Source of the DNA: DYRB01 sp041307765
GTDB lineage: Bacteria; Pseudomonadota; Gammaproteobacteria; Chromatiales; Chromatiaceae
NCBI GenBank assembly: GCA_041307765.1
Contig: JBFZCW010000064.1
Span: forward strand, 1 to 26,494
DNA length: 26,494 bases
Direction of reading: 5' to 3'
Below the pieces are notes generated by a model, which was not told the DNA's origin, ran no database searches, and saw only the letters and a program-made list of their open reading frames with translations. Position numbers and translations under genes: made by a program. Position 1 is the first letter of the stretch. Each line of letters starts with the position of its first letter. Of the stretch, positions 14,698 to 23,685 are shown piece by piece.

Positions 14698-15159
14698 GTG
14701 CGACTCGTCCGCGTGAGTTTATTGGCTGCGGGTCTGACCATCGGGTGGCCGGCTGGGCCCGTATGGGCGGACAGGGCGGCGGACTGGGCGTATCTCTCGC
14801 GTGACCAGGCTGCGGGTTGGCTGGAGCTTCGGCGGGAGCAGGGGTTGTATCGGGGGCGGTTTGGGCGGGATGGCGCAGGGATCCCGCCGGAGGATACGGC
14901 AAACCTTCGGTTGATAGAGCGCCAGGAGGAGCTGGACCGCCGCGCGCTGGATCGGCGCGAGGGCCGTTGGCTGGATAACGCCAGGCGCCGTCAGAATCTA
15001 CAAGGCAGCAACGGGCCGGCCCCAGCGCCCGCCCTGCGCTTGCGTATCGAGCGGGCCGAGGCCGGCGAACGTCTGCACCGGGAGCTGCGGCGACATACTC
15101 TGGGCCCCCGGCCGAGTTCGGCCCCGATCTCGGTCCCGCCCCCCTTCCGTTTGCGGTGA
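14698..15159 (+). CDS. Hypothetical exported protein
   Basis: A 153-aa protein if GTG 14698 is the start. That choice gives a clear signal peptide, VRLVRVSLLAAGLTIGWPAG followed by PVWA, with probable cleavage before DRAADW. ATG 14602 in the same frame would add 32 residues ahead of the signal and is less likely. No good ribosome-binding site precedes 14698 at normal distance, though GGAGG occurs at 14665-14669. The mature part starts WAYLSRDQAAGWLELRREQG and continues as a highly charged, Arg/Glu-rich helical segment (RLIERQEELDRRALDRREGRW), ending in a Pro/Ser-rich tail. No family was recognised. It could be a periplasmic or envelope protein. Confidence 0.5.
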   Translation: MRLVRVSLLAAGLTIGWPAGPVWADRAADWAYLSRDQAAGWLELRREQGLYRGRFGRDGAGIPPEDTANLRLIERQEELDRRALDRREGRWLDNARRRQNLQGSNGPAPAPALRLRIERAEAGERLHRELRRHTLGPRPSSAPISVPPPFRLR

Positions 15160-15356
15160 TCCCGGCATGAGCCGTCAGCGGTCAGCGTCGGAGCCAGACG
15201 CTGGGGGCGCGCTGCGGATGCCGAACATTCACTCTGTCCTTACCCGACTAGAGCACGCAGATCCCGTGCAAATGCCTCCCGCCCGCGGACAGTTGAGCGC
15301 TGGCGGATCTCGACTCGTTGACCCCATGCGGGCTGCCGCACGGTGGGGACAGACAC

Positions 15357-15383
15357 AAAAAGGCCCGCATCAGGCGGGCCTTT
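15357..15383 (-). terminator. Intrinsic terminator of the SCP2-domain gene
   Basis: AAAGGCCCGC (15359-15368) and GCGGGCCTTT (15374-15383) pair over 10 bp with an ATCAG loop. A T-run follows on the minus strand (A residues 15357-15361), 27 bp past the stop codon at 15410. The weaker TTT on the plus strand could also stop the upstream exported-protein transcript. Confidence 0.85.
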
Positions 15384-15409
15384 GGGGATGTGCAGGATGG
15401 CGCGGGGGA

Positions 15410-15814
15410 TCAGGTCGCGCCGATCTTATGCATCAAGCCGAAGCTCTTGACGAAGGGTCCGGCCATACGCGGGTCCTTGATCATGGCGGCGTAGTCGCCG
15501 TGCTTGAACTTGAGTTTTCCGAACATGTAGGCGCTGGCCATGCCGGCCATGCCGATGCCGTTCTCGACCCACTTCATCCAGTCCTTGCGGTCGGCGCGCA
15601 TGTCCCAGTCCGCCGCCTCCCCGTTCCAGTCGCCGGCGCGCACACAGGTGCCGTTTTCGACGACGAAAACTCCGCGGGGGTTCTCCTCGTCCTTGAATCC
15701 GCAGCAGATGACGGAGTTGAAGCCGATCTCGGCCAGCTTGTTGCTGACCTCGGGGTCGGCGTTCCATGCATCCATCAGTTCCTTCATCCAGGCTTCCGAA
15801 AAGAGTGCAGCCAT
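15410..15814 (-). CDS. SCP2 sterol-carrier-domain protein
   Basis: A 134-aa protein from ATG 15812-15814 (MAALFSEAWMKELMDAWNAD), with GGAGG 11 nt upstream. The chain consists of a helix, the beta-sheet part VICCGFKDEENPRGVFVVENG, the segment DWDMRADRKDWMKWVENG and a C-terminal helical part FGKLKFKHGDYAAMIKDPRMAG ending FVKSFGLMHKIG. This layout is typical of stand-alone SCP2 domains, which bind lipid-like molecules in a hydrophobic tunnel. In bacteria the ligand is usually unknown, and no enzyme gene is fused or adjacent. It is a monocistronic unit with its own terminator and lies 122 bp after the ppx stop codon on the same strand. Confidence 0.8.
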   Translation of the reverse strand: MAALFSEAWMKELMDAWNADPEVSNKLAEIGFNSVICCGFKDEENPRGVFVVENGTCVRAGDWNGEAADWDMRADRKDWMKWVENGIGMAGMASAYMFGKLKFKHGDYAAMIKDPRMAGPFVKSFGLMHKIGAT

Positions 15815-15936
15815 GGTTGGGATATCCTCCAGGTTACGTTGGTGATTGGCAGGGAGGATGCATTCGCCTCCGCCGCCTGATGGGCGTTTTTGGGTGACGC
15901 CGGGGCCGACGTTCCGGCGGGGCGTCGCTGGCGATT

Positions 15937-17463
15937 CTACCCGAATTCGAGCGTGATTCCCGCCGCCGTCAGGGCCTGCGCCTCTTGCTCCAGCTCCAGA
16001 CGGGTTAGGGGGTGGCTGTCCAGCCAATTGTCCGGGAAGGACAGCCGCAGGTCGCCGCCCTCGACGATCAGGCGGGGCCTCGGCTTGGTGTTGGGCGAGC
16101 GACCTCTGTGGATTAGGACAGCCAGGCGCAACACGACGCAGAGACGACGGGCGGCGTCCTGGACTGGCCTGGGCAGGGCCAGGAACTCCTGCACCGGGAA
16201 CTTGCGTCTGTGCCCCAAGACCAGGGCGGCCAGGATCTGCTGTTGCTGGCGGGTGAAGCCGGACAGGTCCGCGCTGCGCAGTAGATAACTGCCGTGCTTC
16301 TGGTATTGGCTGTGGGAGATGACCACCCCCACCTCGTGCAGGCGAGCCGCCCAGCCGAGGAACAAGGGGTACTCCAGGTCGTGCAGTCCCCAGGGGGCCG
16401 CCACCTGGCGGAACAGGGCCAGGGCCGTTGCCTGGACGCGGCGTGCGTGGGCGCGATCCACGGCGAACCTGCGCATCAGGGCGGAGACGGTGCGCTCGCG
16501 CACGTCCTCGTGATGGATGCGCCCCACCATCTCGTAGACCAACCCCTCGCGCAGCGCTTCGTCGGAGACCTGCATGTGGCGGATGCCCAGGGTTGTGAAG
16601 ACCGAGCGCAACACCGCAACCCCGCCGGCAAAGACCGGCCGGCGCTCCTCGGCCATCCCCTTGAAGGCGATGGCCGAGGTCCGACCTGCGGCGATCAGGG
16701 CTTCGCGCAAACGGAGCAAGGACTCCGCGGAGATCCCGTCCCCGCTCCAGCCCTCGGCTGCGACGACGGTGGCAATCGACTTGATCGTCCCGGAACTGCC
16801 CACGGCGTTCACCCAGCGGGCGCGGCGGAACAGCTCGCGCACGGGGCGCACCTCCAGGGCCCCCGACAGCTCTGCCCTATCCATCAGCTTGGCGGTAATC
16901 TTGTCCTCCGTGAACCAGCGTTGGGACATGCTCACGCAGCCCATGTGCAGACTCTCACGAACGTCGGCGGCGAATCCCTCCCCGACGATCAGCTCGGTGC
17001 TGCCCCCGCCGATGTCCACCACCAGACGCCGCTCGACGCCAGCCGCAAGCCCATGGGCCACCCCGAGGTAGACCAGGCGCGCCTCCTCCCGTCCGGAGAT
17101 GACCTCGATGGGGTGGCCGAGGGCCAGCTCGGCACCCTCCAGGAAACGCGCCTCTGGACGCAATTGACGCAGCGTATTGGTTCCCACGGCCCGTACGCTC
17201 CCCGAGGGCATGCCGCGCAGGCGCTGGCCGAAGCGCTCCAGGCAGGCCAGGGCACGCTCGGCCACGTCTGGGCGCAGGTACTTGTTGTCGGTGAGCCCCT
17301 CGCCCAAGCGGACCATCTCCTTGAGGCGGTCGATAACCTGAATATGGCCGTCATCGATCCGGGCCACGATCATATGGAAGCTATTGGAACCGAGATCAAT
17401 GGCCGCGACTGTCTCGGGTAGAGGCGCTGCGGCAACGGGGGCGGGCTGCGCTGAGGGCATCAT
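15937..17463 (-). CDS. ppx: Exopolyphosphatase (Ppx/GppA family)
   Basis: A 508-aa enzyme that removes terminal phosphate from long-chain polyphosphate; the GppA branch also hydrolyses pppGpp. The actin-like ATPase fold shows in AAIDLGSNSFHMIVARID (residues about 20-37), RAVGTNTLRQ, GREEARLVYLGVAHGL, the phosphate-2 loop VVDIGGGSTELIVGEG and GSSGTIKSI. The C-terminal half is HD-like, with AARLHEVGVVISHSQYQKHG and LGHRRKFP. Length near 500 favours this two-part type. The ATG pair at 17458-17463 follows AAGAG, and the frame upstream to 17649 has no conserved sequence. No ppk is next to it. Distinguishing Ppx from GppA needs a tree; Ppx is favoured by length and sequence feel. Confidence 0.9.
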   Translation of the reverse strand: MMPSAQPAPVAAAPLPETVAAIDLGSNSFHMIVARIDDGHIQVIDRLKEMVRLGEGLTDNKYLRPDVAERALACLERFGQRLRGMPSGSVRAVGTNTLRQLRPEARFLEGAELALGHPIEVISGREEARLVYLGVAHGLAAGVERRLVVDIGGGSTELIVGEGFAADVRESLHMGCVSMSQRWFTEDKITAKLMDRAELSGALEVRPVRELFRRARWVNAVGSSGTIKSIATVVAAEGWSGDGISAESLLRLREALIAAGRTSAIAFKGMAEERRPVFAGGVAVLRSVFTTLGIRHMQVSDEALREGLVYEMVGRIHHEDVRERTVSALMRRFAVDRAHARRVQATALALFRQVAAPWGLHDLEYPLFLGWAARLHEVGVVISHSQYQKHGSYLLRSADLSGFTRQQQQILAALVLGHRRKFPVQEFLALPRPVQDAARRLCVVLRLAVLIHRGRSPNTKPRPRLIVEGGDLRLSFPDNWLDSHPLTRLELEQEAQALTAAGITLEFG

Positions 17464-17666
17464 GGGCTCTTGGATCGAAGGCTGGGCGATGGTAACAGAA
17501 ACCCCAACCGATTCTCGCCGGTCCGCACATCCGCACGCGGCGCGGTACCGGTGTGCCGCTGTCAGGGGGTTGCCGGTCTTGCAAAAGCGCGAACGCCGGT
17601 CTGCGCCGGCGGTCGCGGTCCCGTAGAATTCCCTGGAGCAAAGGAGCATCAGAGGGGTATTCGGAG

Positions 17667-17792
17667 ATGATGTGTACGGTCGAAGTGGCCGTCGGGAGCA
17701 TCACCCTGGCGCTGGCCATCGGGGTCACCGTCCTGTTGGCCCATGAGCTCTCCGAACTGCTCCGCGTAGCCGAGGGCCTGCTGGTGCCTTAG
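17667..17792 (+). CDS. Possible 41-aa single-span membrane peptide
   Basis: A short frame, MMCTVEVAVGSITLALAIGV then TVLLAHELSELL, gives one hydrophobic helix (about residues 8-26) and an amphipathic tail. AGAGGGG at 17651-17657 is 9 nt before ATG 17667. It is divergent from ppx, and its stop overlaps the stop of the YheT-type gene by two bases. The hydrophobic composition is unusual for a chance frame in this GC-rich DNA, but the size prevents certainty. Confidence 0.4.
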   Translation: MMCTVEVAVGSITLALAIGVTVLLAHELSELLRVAEGLLVP

Positions 17793-18751
17793 TTGTCCCT
17801 CAGTCTGGTGAGGAACTCCACGAGTCTACGTTCCAGCCAGTAGTCCGGCCGCCAGGGCAGGGACCCGCCGACGAATCCCACGTGTCCGCCGTGCCGGGAT
17901 ACTTCGAGGCATACGCCGGGGCCAAGCTCATCCGGGCGGGGAACGCTATGGGGAAACATGAACGGGTCGTCCAGGGCGTGCAGGATTAGTGTCGGCGTCC
18001 TGATGTGGCGCAGGAAGGGCCGGCAGCTGCAGCGGGCATAGTAGTCATCGGCACCGGCAAAGCCGTTCAAGGGGGCTGTCACTTGATCGTCGAAGTCGAA
18101 GAAGTCCCGCATGGCGTCCAGATTCAGGTCCGCCAGCCCCGGCATCGCTGCCCGCTTGTGGCGGTAGGCGGCCCTGAGCCGCGCCATCAGGTGGCGGCGG
18201 TAGATCCGCGATAGCCCGAGGTTGAGCCGGAGCATGGCGTCGCGCAGGACGAATGGCACGGAGACGGCGACGGCGCCGCGCACCATGGGGTCTGCCGACT
18301 CCCCCAGGTGCTTGAGCAGCAGGTTGCCCCCCAGGGAGAACCCGACCGCCGCCAGAGGCGGACCGCCAGGCCCCAGCGCCAGGTGGGCCAGGACCGCAGC
18401 GAGATCCTCCGAGGCCCCGGAATGGTAGGCCCGTGGTAGGCGATTCGGCTCGCCGCTGCATCCGCGCAGGTACATGAAGACTGGCCGGAGGCCGGCCGCT
18501 GCGATGGCGGCCAGGCTCGAACCCGCGTAGTGGGAATTGAGATCTCCCTCCAAGCCGTGGACCACGACCACCGTGGGTCCGTTGCCCCTGCCCAGGGCCA
18601 GATCGATGAAGTCCCCGTCATCGAGCTCCACCCGCTCCCTGCGCAACCCCAACTTCGGGCGCGGGCGCGCAAGGCTCGGCCAGAGCGTCTGGAGGTGTGC
18701 CCCCGGGAGCCACCAGGCGGGGCGAAAGGCGCTCTGGTGAACCTCTCCCAT
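17789..18751 (-). CDS. YheT-type alpha/beta hydrolase
   Basis: A 320-aa protein of the YheT/ABHD1-3 family, probably a carboxylesterase with unknown substrate. The N-terminal FRPAWWLPGAHLQTLWPSLA is diagnostic for the family. The core has VVVVHGLEGD (oxyanion loop), the nucleophile elbow GFSLGGN (S139), the acid in LHALDDPFM and the histidine in RHGGHVGF. Start ATG 18749-18751 has good family length; the open frame further upstream runs into rnfE in another reading frame and is not coding here. It is 65 bp downstream of rnfE on the same strand and may be the last gene of the rnf transcript. In E. coli the gene after rsxE is nth, so this neighbour differs. Confidence 0.9.
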   Translation of the reverse strand: MGEVHQSAFRPAWWLPGAHLQTLWPSLARPRPKLGLRRERVELDDGDFIDLALGRGNGPTVVVVHGLEGDLNSHYAGSSLAAIAAAGLRPVFMYLRGCSGEPNRLPRAYHSGASEDLAAVLAHLALGPGGPPLAAVGFSLGGNLLLKHLGESADPMVRGAVAVSVPFVLRDAMLRLNLGLSRIYRRHLMARLRAAYRHKRAAMPGLADLNLDAMRDFFDFDDQVTAPLNGFAGADDYYARCSCRPFLRHIRTPTLILHALDDPFMFPHSVPRPDELGPGVCLEVSRHGGHVGFVGGSLPWRPDYWLERRLVEFLTRLRDN

Positions 18752-18816
18752 GGGCAGTTCCGCTGCCGGTGGCCCCGCAGGAGCGGGCCGACGCCGGACC
18801 GGCAGATCGAAGAGGA

Positions 18817-19524
18817 TCAGCCCGCGGCCTGTGGTGCAGCACCCTCTGCGGGTGCCGGGGCGACTCGCGCCGCTTCGCGCTCGCGCACGCGCTTGTCGAT
18901 GACGTTCTTCAGGGCGATGAGCATGCCCAGCAGGATGAAGGCTCCCGGGGGGAGTATGGCAACCAGGGCGCCCTGGAAGTTCGGACCAAGGCTGAGGCTT
19001 AGCGCACCGCCGATCTCGCCGAGCATGAGGTCGGCCTGGGCGAACAGGGTCCCCTGGCCGACGAACTCGCGGATGCCGCCGAGGGTCATCAGGACCAGGG
19101 TCATTCCCGCCCCCATCGACAGTCCGTCGACGACGGCGCGGGGCACAGGGTTCTTGGAGGCGAATGCCTCGGCGCGCCCAATGATGATGCAGTTGACCAC
19201 GATGAGCGGGATAAAGATGCCCAACACTTTGTACAGCTCGGAGAACCAGGCGTGCATCGCCAGTTCCACCGAGGTCACGAAGGACGCGATGATGATGACG
19301 AAGACCGGAAGCCGGATCTCCGGACGGACCAAGTGGCGGATCATGGACACGACCAGATTGGACATGGTCAGCACCGTGGTGGTCGCGAGCCCCATGCCCA
19401 GGCCGTTGGTGGCGGAGGTGGTCGTGGCCAGGAGCGGGCACAGGCCGAGGAGGGCAACCAAGGACTGGTTGTTGTTCCAGAGCCCGTCACGCACCAGGTC
19501 GAAATAGGACTTCTGATCCGCCAT
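18817..19524 (-). CDS. rnfE: Rnf electron-transport complex subunit RnfE
   Basis: A 235-aa integral membrane subunit, paralogous to RnfA, with about six membrane helices. Start ATG 19522-19524 gives MADQKSYFDLVRDGLWNNN. The conserved LVALLGLCPLLATTTSATNG near residue 22 and VNCIIIGRAEAFASKNP near 110 are signature stretches; their cysteines bind the inter-subunit [2Fe-2S] cluster shared with RnfA. The C-terminus ends in an Ala/Glu-rich tail. The ATG shares one base with the rnfG stop (TGATG), so the two are translationally coupled. Confidence 0.95.
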   Translation of the reverse strand: MADQKSYFDLVRDGLWNNNQSLVALLGLCPLLATTTSATNGLGMGLATTTVLTMSNLVVSMIRHLVRPEIRLPVFVIIIASFVTSVELAMHAWFSELYKVLGIFIPLIVVNCIIIGRAEAFASKNPVPRAVVDGLSMGAGMTLVLMTLGGIREFVGQGTLFAQADLMLGEIGGALSLSLGPNFQGALVAILPPGAFILLGMLIALKNVIDKRVREREAARVAPAPAEGAAPQAAG

Positions 19525-20201
19525 CAGGAGGCCCCCCCGGCGGGGACCGCAGCAACGGGCGGCGGCGCGTAGAGGGCCTCTCCCTGCTCTTGGACGAAGA
19601 GCATGGTGTTCTTGACGGCCTTGACGATGGAGCGCGGGGTGATGGTGGCCCCGGTGAACTGATCGAAGACTCCGCCGTCGCGTTTCACACCCCACTTGTC
19701 CAGCGGAGGGTCAGTGAGGGACTTGCCGGCGAAATCGAATACCCAAAAGCGGGGCTCCCCTTTGTCGTCCCATTTGTAGGGTCGCCGCTCCTCGATCTTG
19801 TCGCCCAATCCCGGTGTCTCGTGGTGGGAGAGGACCCGCACCCCACCCAGGGTCCCATCCTTCATCACCGCGACCAGGAGCCTGATCGGGCCAGCGTATC
19901 CGTCCGGGACCACCGGGCTGAGGATGACGGCGACGCCCTCGCCGCCCTTGCGCACGCGGTACACGTCGGTCGCGTCGGCGCCCAACAGATCCGGGGCGTG
20001 AACCTCGATGCGATCCAGCAGTGGGTCGTTTTCGATGCTGCCGGCAGGCACGATGGCCTGGAGCTTGGCGATCATGGCCGCCCGCTCGCCGGCGGCGATG
20101 CGCTCGGCGGTCAGGTCGTGCGTAATGGCCACGACGGAGACACCGCCGATGGCGAAGGCGCCGAGGACCAAGCCGGCGATCAGGATGGGGATCGTTTTCA
20201 T
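19524..20201 (-). CDS. rnfG: Rnf electron-transport complex subunit RnfG
   Basis: A 225-aa subunit with one N-terminal membrane helix (residues about 4-28) and a periplasmic FMN-binding domain. The flavin is linked through phosphoester to the last Thr of the S/T-G-A-T-x-T motif, here FDQFTGATITPRSIVKAVK (TGAT 183-186). VLSHHETPGLGDKI is another conserved part. Start ATG 20199-20201 overlaps the rnfD stop by one base. RnfG is flavinylated by ApbE, which is not encoded in this window. Confidence 0.95.
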   Translation of the reverse strand: MKTIPILIAGLVLGAFAIGGVSVVAITHDLTAERIAAGERAAMIAKLQAIVPAGSIENDPLLDRIEVHAPDLLGADATDVYRVRKGGEGVAVILSPVVPDGYAGPIRLLVAVMKDGTLGGVRVLSHHETPGLGDKIEERRPYKWDDKGEPRFWVFDFAGKSLTDPPLDKWGVKRDGGVFDQFTGATITPRSIVKAVKNTMLFVQEQGEALYAPPPVAAVPAGGAS

Positions 20202-21235
20202 CAACTGCCTCTCTGATGCCCGAAGACCCGTGGCTGGGTGTAGTAGTCGATGGTGGGGGCGGCGATGTTCATCAAAAGCACGGCGAAGGCGACCGCATCC
20301 GGGTAGCCCCCCCAAGTGCGGATAACGAAGACCAAGGCACCGATGGCCGCACCGAAGATGAGTTGACCCTTCTTGGTGGTACAGGCGGTGACGGGGTCTG
20401 TCGCGATAAAGAAGGCGCCCAGGATGGCCCCGCCGCTAAAGAGATGGAATGCCGGGAAGGGGTGAGTCTGGGGGTCAAGGGCCCAGAACATGCCTGCCAT
20501 GACCAGCAACCCGGCGATGAAGGCGACCGGGATGTGCCAGGTGATGATCCGCTTCCAAATCAGGTAGATCCCGCCCAGGAGAAACCAGTTGCCGACCCAT
20601 TCCCAACCCCGCCCACCGAAGTCGCCCCATAGCGGGCTCTGGCGGATCTCGTCGATCATTCGGTTGACCCCGAGTTGGGTGCGCATTTCCCCGAGAGGGG
20701 TGGCGGCGGTGACAGCGTCCCAAGTGCCGCCGGGTGCCAGCCCCAGGAAGATGGCTCGCAGGGAATCCCCGAAGGTCAGCGTCTGGTCCGCGAGCATCTG
20801 TGGCGGTAGCCACGTCGTCATGGCCACCGGATAGGAGATGAGCAGGAGCACATAGGCCGCCATGGCGGGGTTGAAAGGGTTATAGCCGAGTCCACCGTAG
20901 AGTTGCTTGACGACCACGATGGCGAAGAGGATGCCAATCAGGGTGAGCCACCAGGGGAGGATGGGCGGTACGGCAATGGCGAAGAGCACGGCCGTCACCA
21001 CGGCGGTGAGGTCCGAGATCGCTGGCAGGGCCGGTCGGCCCCGAAGGCGCATCACCAGGGCCTCGGCGGCGATGGCGAAGGTCACGGCCAGGCCCATGTT
21101 GATGAGCAGGCCCCAGCCGAAGAGCCAGGTCATGGCGAGGATGCCCGGGATCAGAGCCAGGATGACCTGGAGCATGACCCGATCGACGCGGTTGATCCGC
21201 GCGCTGTGGGGTGAGGAGACGACGACGCCGGTCAT
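20201..21235 (-). CDS. rnfD: Rnf electron-transport complex subunit RnfD
   Basis: A 344-aa membrane protein related to NqrB, with about nine to ten helices. It forms part of the ion-translocating core. The covalent FMN site is the TAATPL sequence in WDAVTAATPLGE (Thr about 179). VVVKQLYGGLGYNPFNPAMAAYV and FFIATDPVTACTTKKGQLIFG are strongly conserved in RnfD. Start ATG 21233-21235 gives MTGVVVSSPHSARINRVDRV. One base separates it from the rnfC stop. The longer upstream open frame lies inside rnfC and is not conserved. Confidence 0.95.
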   Translation of the reverse strand: MTGVVVSSPHSARINRVDRVMLQVILALIPGILAMTWLFGWGLLINMGLAVTFAIAAEALVMRLRGRPALPAISDLTAVVTAVLFAIAVPPILPWWLTLIGILFAIVVVKQLYGGLGYNPFNPAMAAYVLLLISYPVAMTTWLPPQMLADQTLTFGDSLRAIFLGLAPGGTWDAVTAATPLGEMRTQLGVNRMIDEIRQSPLWGDFGGRGWEWVGNWFLLGGIYLIWKRIITWHIPVAFIAGLLVMAGMFWALDPQTHPFPAFHLFSGGAILGAFFIATDPVTACTTKKGQLIFGAAIGALVFVIRTWGGYPDAVAFAVLLMNIAAPTIDYYTQPRVFGHQRGS

Positions 21236-21236
21236 G

Positions 21237-23033
21237 TCAGGCCTGTTCCTCGCTGGCGGTCGCGGCCTTGGGGCCGGTTGCCTTGGTCTGTGTTGGCTGG
21301 GAGGGCTGTTCGGTAGCCTGCGCCTCTGGGCCGGCCTTGGCCTCGGACTCGCCAAGGCCAACGGCCCGGCGACGTGCTTGGGCGGCGGCAACCTGCTGCT
21401 GTTGAGCGGCACCCAGGTCCTCGGTGTTCTTCGGGACCACCCCCTGCTCGGCTAGGGCCGCCTTCTTGGCTGCGGCGCGTTGCCGTGCGGCCTCGATGGC
21501 GGCCTTTTTGGGGTCCTCCGTGGAGGGGACAGCTTCACCCTTTGCGGCAGGCTTGTCCTTCGCCGCCTCCTTCTTGGTGCGCAGCTTCGCCTGGCGCTCG
21601 CGCTCCTGGCGCTCCTGGCGCTCCAGTTTGGCGGTATGGCGCGCCTTGGCATGGTCGGCCTTCTTCTTTTCCTGCTCCCGGGCCCAGCTCTCTGTCTTCG
21701 CGTAGCGGTAGTACTGCACCAGGGGGATGTGGGAGGGGCAGACGTGGGCGCAGCATCCGCACTCGATGCAGTCGAAGAGGTTGTAGTCCTGGACCCTGTC
21801 GAGGTCCTTGGACCGGGCGTACCAATAGAGCTGCTGGGGCAGCAGGCTCGCCGGACAGGCATCGGCGCAGCGCCCGCAGCGGATGCAGGGCAGGGCGGGA
21901 CCGGGATCCGGGGACTCCGCATGGGTCAGGGCCAACAGGCAGTTGGCGGCCTTGGTGATGGGGATGGCCTGGCTATCGATCTCGAAGCCCATCATGGGCC
22001 CGCCGCAGACCAGCTTCCGCAGGTCGTCCCGGAGGCCGCCGCACTGGGCGATCAGGTCAGCGGCCGGGGTGCCAACCCGTACGTTGAGGTTGGACGGCTT
22101 CGCCACGGCGCGGCCGGTGACTGTGACGTAGCGCTCGATCAGCGGCCTTCCAAGCAGGACCGCATCGGCGACCGCCGCGGCCGTCCCGACGTTCTGGCAG
22201 ACGATGCCGATCTGAGCCGGGATCCCGTGGCTTGGGACTTCACGCCCGGTCAGGACCTTGATGAGCTGCTTTTCCCCGCCGCTGGGGTACAGGGTAGGGA
22301 TCGCCACGATCTCCACTCGGTCCTTGATGTCGCTTTCGGCTCGGGCCAGGCGCATGGACTCGATCGCCCCTGGCTTGTTGTCCTCGATCCCGATGAGGCA
22401 CTGTCGTGCCCCGAGCAAGTGCAGGAGGATGCGCACCCCCTGCAGGACATCGCCGGAGCGCTCCCGCATCAGAAGGTCGTCGCAGGTGATGTACGGCTCG
22501 CATTCCGCGCCGTTGATGACCAGGGTGTGGATCGGATGGTCTTTACCGGGGTTTAGCTTGACGCTGGTCGGAAAGGAGGCCCCGCCCATCCCGACCACAC
22601 CGCAAGCCCGGACGCGGTCGCGAAGGACCGCGGGATCCAGGGATTCGTAGTCCGTCAGAGGCTCGGGCAGCTCGGCCCAGGTCTCCCGGCCGTCGGTCTC
22701 GATCACCACACAGGGAGCGGAAAGTCCCGAGGGATGAGGTACTGGCCGGTCCTCGATGGCGATGACGGTGCCGGAGCTGGATGCATGCACTGGGGCGCAG
22801 ACATAACCCCTGGGTTCGGCAATCACCTGCCCTTTGAGGACCCGGTCGCCGACCTTGACGATGGGGTTGGCCGGGGCGCCAATGTGCTGTTGCAAGGGCA
22901 GGATCAGGAACTTGGGGCACGGGGTGGGCTCCACTGTCCCAGCGTTCGACAAGGCCTTCTCGTCGGGCACATGGATACCGCCGTGGAATTGCCACAGCCG
23001 CCGCGTTTTGAATCTGGGCTGAGTAGCTTGCAC
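21237..23033 (-). CDS. rnfC: Rnf electron-transport complex subunit RnfC
   Basis: A 598-aa peripheral subunit that takes electrons from NADH through FMN. It starts at GTG 23031-23033 and soon reaches the family N-terminus LWQFHGGIHVPDEK. The NuoF-like part has GVVGMGGASFPTSVKL (146-160) and INGAECEPYIT. Two [4Fe-4S] motifs are CIRCGRCADACP (383-394) and CIECGCCAHVCP (422-433). Residues about 450-598 are a Lys/Glu/Ala/Gln-rich, probably coiled-coil extension, as in many proteobacterial RnfC proteins. A 73-bp gap separates it from rnfB, larger than the other gaps in the operon. Confidence 0.95.
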   Translation of the reverse strand: MQATQPRFKTRRLWQFHGGIHVPDEKALSNAGTVEPTPCPKFLILPLQQHIGAPANPIVKVGDRVLKGQVIAEPRGYVCAPVHASSSGTVIAIEDRPVPHPSGLSAPCVVIETDGRETWAELPEPLTDYESLDPAVLRDRVRACGVVGMGGASFPTSVKLNPGKDHPIHTLVINGAECEPYITCDDLLMRERSGDVLQGVRILLHLLGARQCLIGIEDNKPGAIESMRLARAESDIKDRVEIVAIPTLYPSGGEKQLIKVLTGREVPSHGIPAQIGIVCQNVGTAAAVADAVLLGRPLIERYVTVTGRAVAKPSNLNVRVGTPAADLIAQCGGLRDDLRKLVCGGPMMGFEIDSQAIPITKAANCLLALTHAESPDPGPALPCIRCGRCADACPASLLPQQLYWYARSKDLDRVQDYNLFDCIECGCCAHVCPSHIPLVQYYRYAKTESWAREQEKKKADHAKARHTAKLERQERQERERQAKLRTKKEAAKDKPAAKGEAVPSTEDPKKAAIEAARQRAAAKKAALAEQGVVPKNTEDLGAAQQQQVAAAQARRRAVGLGESEAKAGPEAQATEQPSQPTQTKATGPKAATASEEQA

Positions 23034-23106
23034 CTAGTCTGGACCTTTTGATTTAGGACCGCCGCCTCGGCGCGACCGTGGGTGAGACGCCCTTGCCGCC
23101 ACCTGC

Positions 23107-23673
23107 CTAGGCGGCCTGCTGCGCTTGCGCCGGGACCTCGGGCGATTGATTGGCCGGGAACGGCCACTTCCAGGTTCGCACTGTGGTCTCGATGGGCCTC
23201 ATGTGGATGCACTCCACTGGGCAGGGCTTGAGGCACAGCTCGCAGCCTGTGCACTCGCTCGCAATGATCCCGTGCAGTTGCTTGGCTGCGCCCATGATGG
23301 CGTCGACTGGACAAGACTGGAGGCACAGGGTGCAACCGATGCACTCCTTCTCGTCGATGACGGCCACGGACTTGGGCTTCTCGGCGATGCCGCCAGCCTC
23401 CGATGGGTCTCTCCCAAGCAGGTCGGCCAAGGCCAGCATCACCGCCTCGCCGCCGGGGACGCATTTATTGATGGCCTCGTCGTCCTTGGCCACCGCCTCG
23501 GCATATGGGCGGCAGCCGGGATAGCCGCACTGGGCGCACTGGGTCTGGGGCAGGACGGCTTCGACCTGGTCGGCGATGGGGTCTCCCTCGATGTGGAAGC
23601 GCAGCGAGGTGTAGCCCAGCAGAGCCCCGATGACCGCGGCGAGGGCGGCGATGGCGGCGACGGCCGTGATCAT
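23107..23673 (-). CDS. rnfB: Rnf electron-transport complex subunit RnfB
   Basis: A 188-aa ferredoxin-like subunit anchored by an N-terminal helix (residues 3-24). A four-Cys cluster region follows with C46, C49, C54 and C71 (QTQCAQCGYPGC ... KCVPGG). Two ferredoxin-type [4Fe-4S] motifs come next: CIGCTLCLQSCP (111-122) and CTGCELCLKPCP (141-152). RnfB exchanges electrons with soluble ferredoxin. Start ATG 23671-23673 is 12 bp after the rnfA stop. Length is normal for the family. Confidence 0.95.
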   Translation of the reverse strand: MITAVAAIAALAAVIGALLGYTSLRFHIEGDPIADQVEAVLPQTQCAQCGYPGCRPYAEAVAKDDEAINKCVPGGEAVMLALADLLGRDPSEAGGIAEKPKSVAVIDEKECIGCTLCLQSCPVDAIMGAAKQLHGIIASECTGCELCLKPCPVECIHMRPIETTVRTWKWPFPANQSPEVPAQAQQAA

Positions 23674-23685
23674 GTGCGGTTTCCT

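Noticed and set aside
16294..17421. A 375-codon open frame on the plus strand
   Set aside because: It is the antisense of ppx, whose motifs are clear, and has shadow-like His/Gln/Gly-rich composition.
18752..19441. N-terminal extension of the YheT-type hydrolase frame into rnfE
   Set aside because: The extension is the wrong frame of rnfE; the hydrolase family begins at about 18751.
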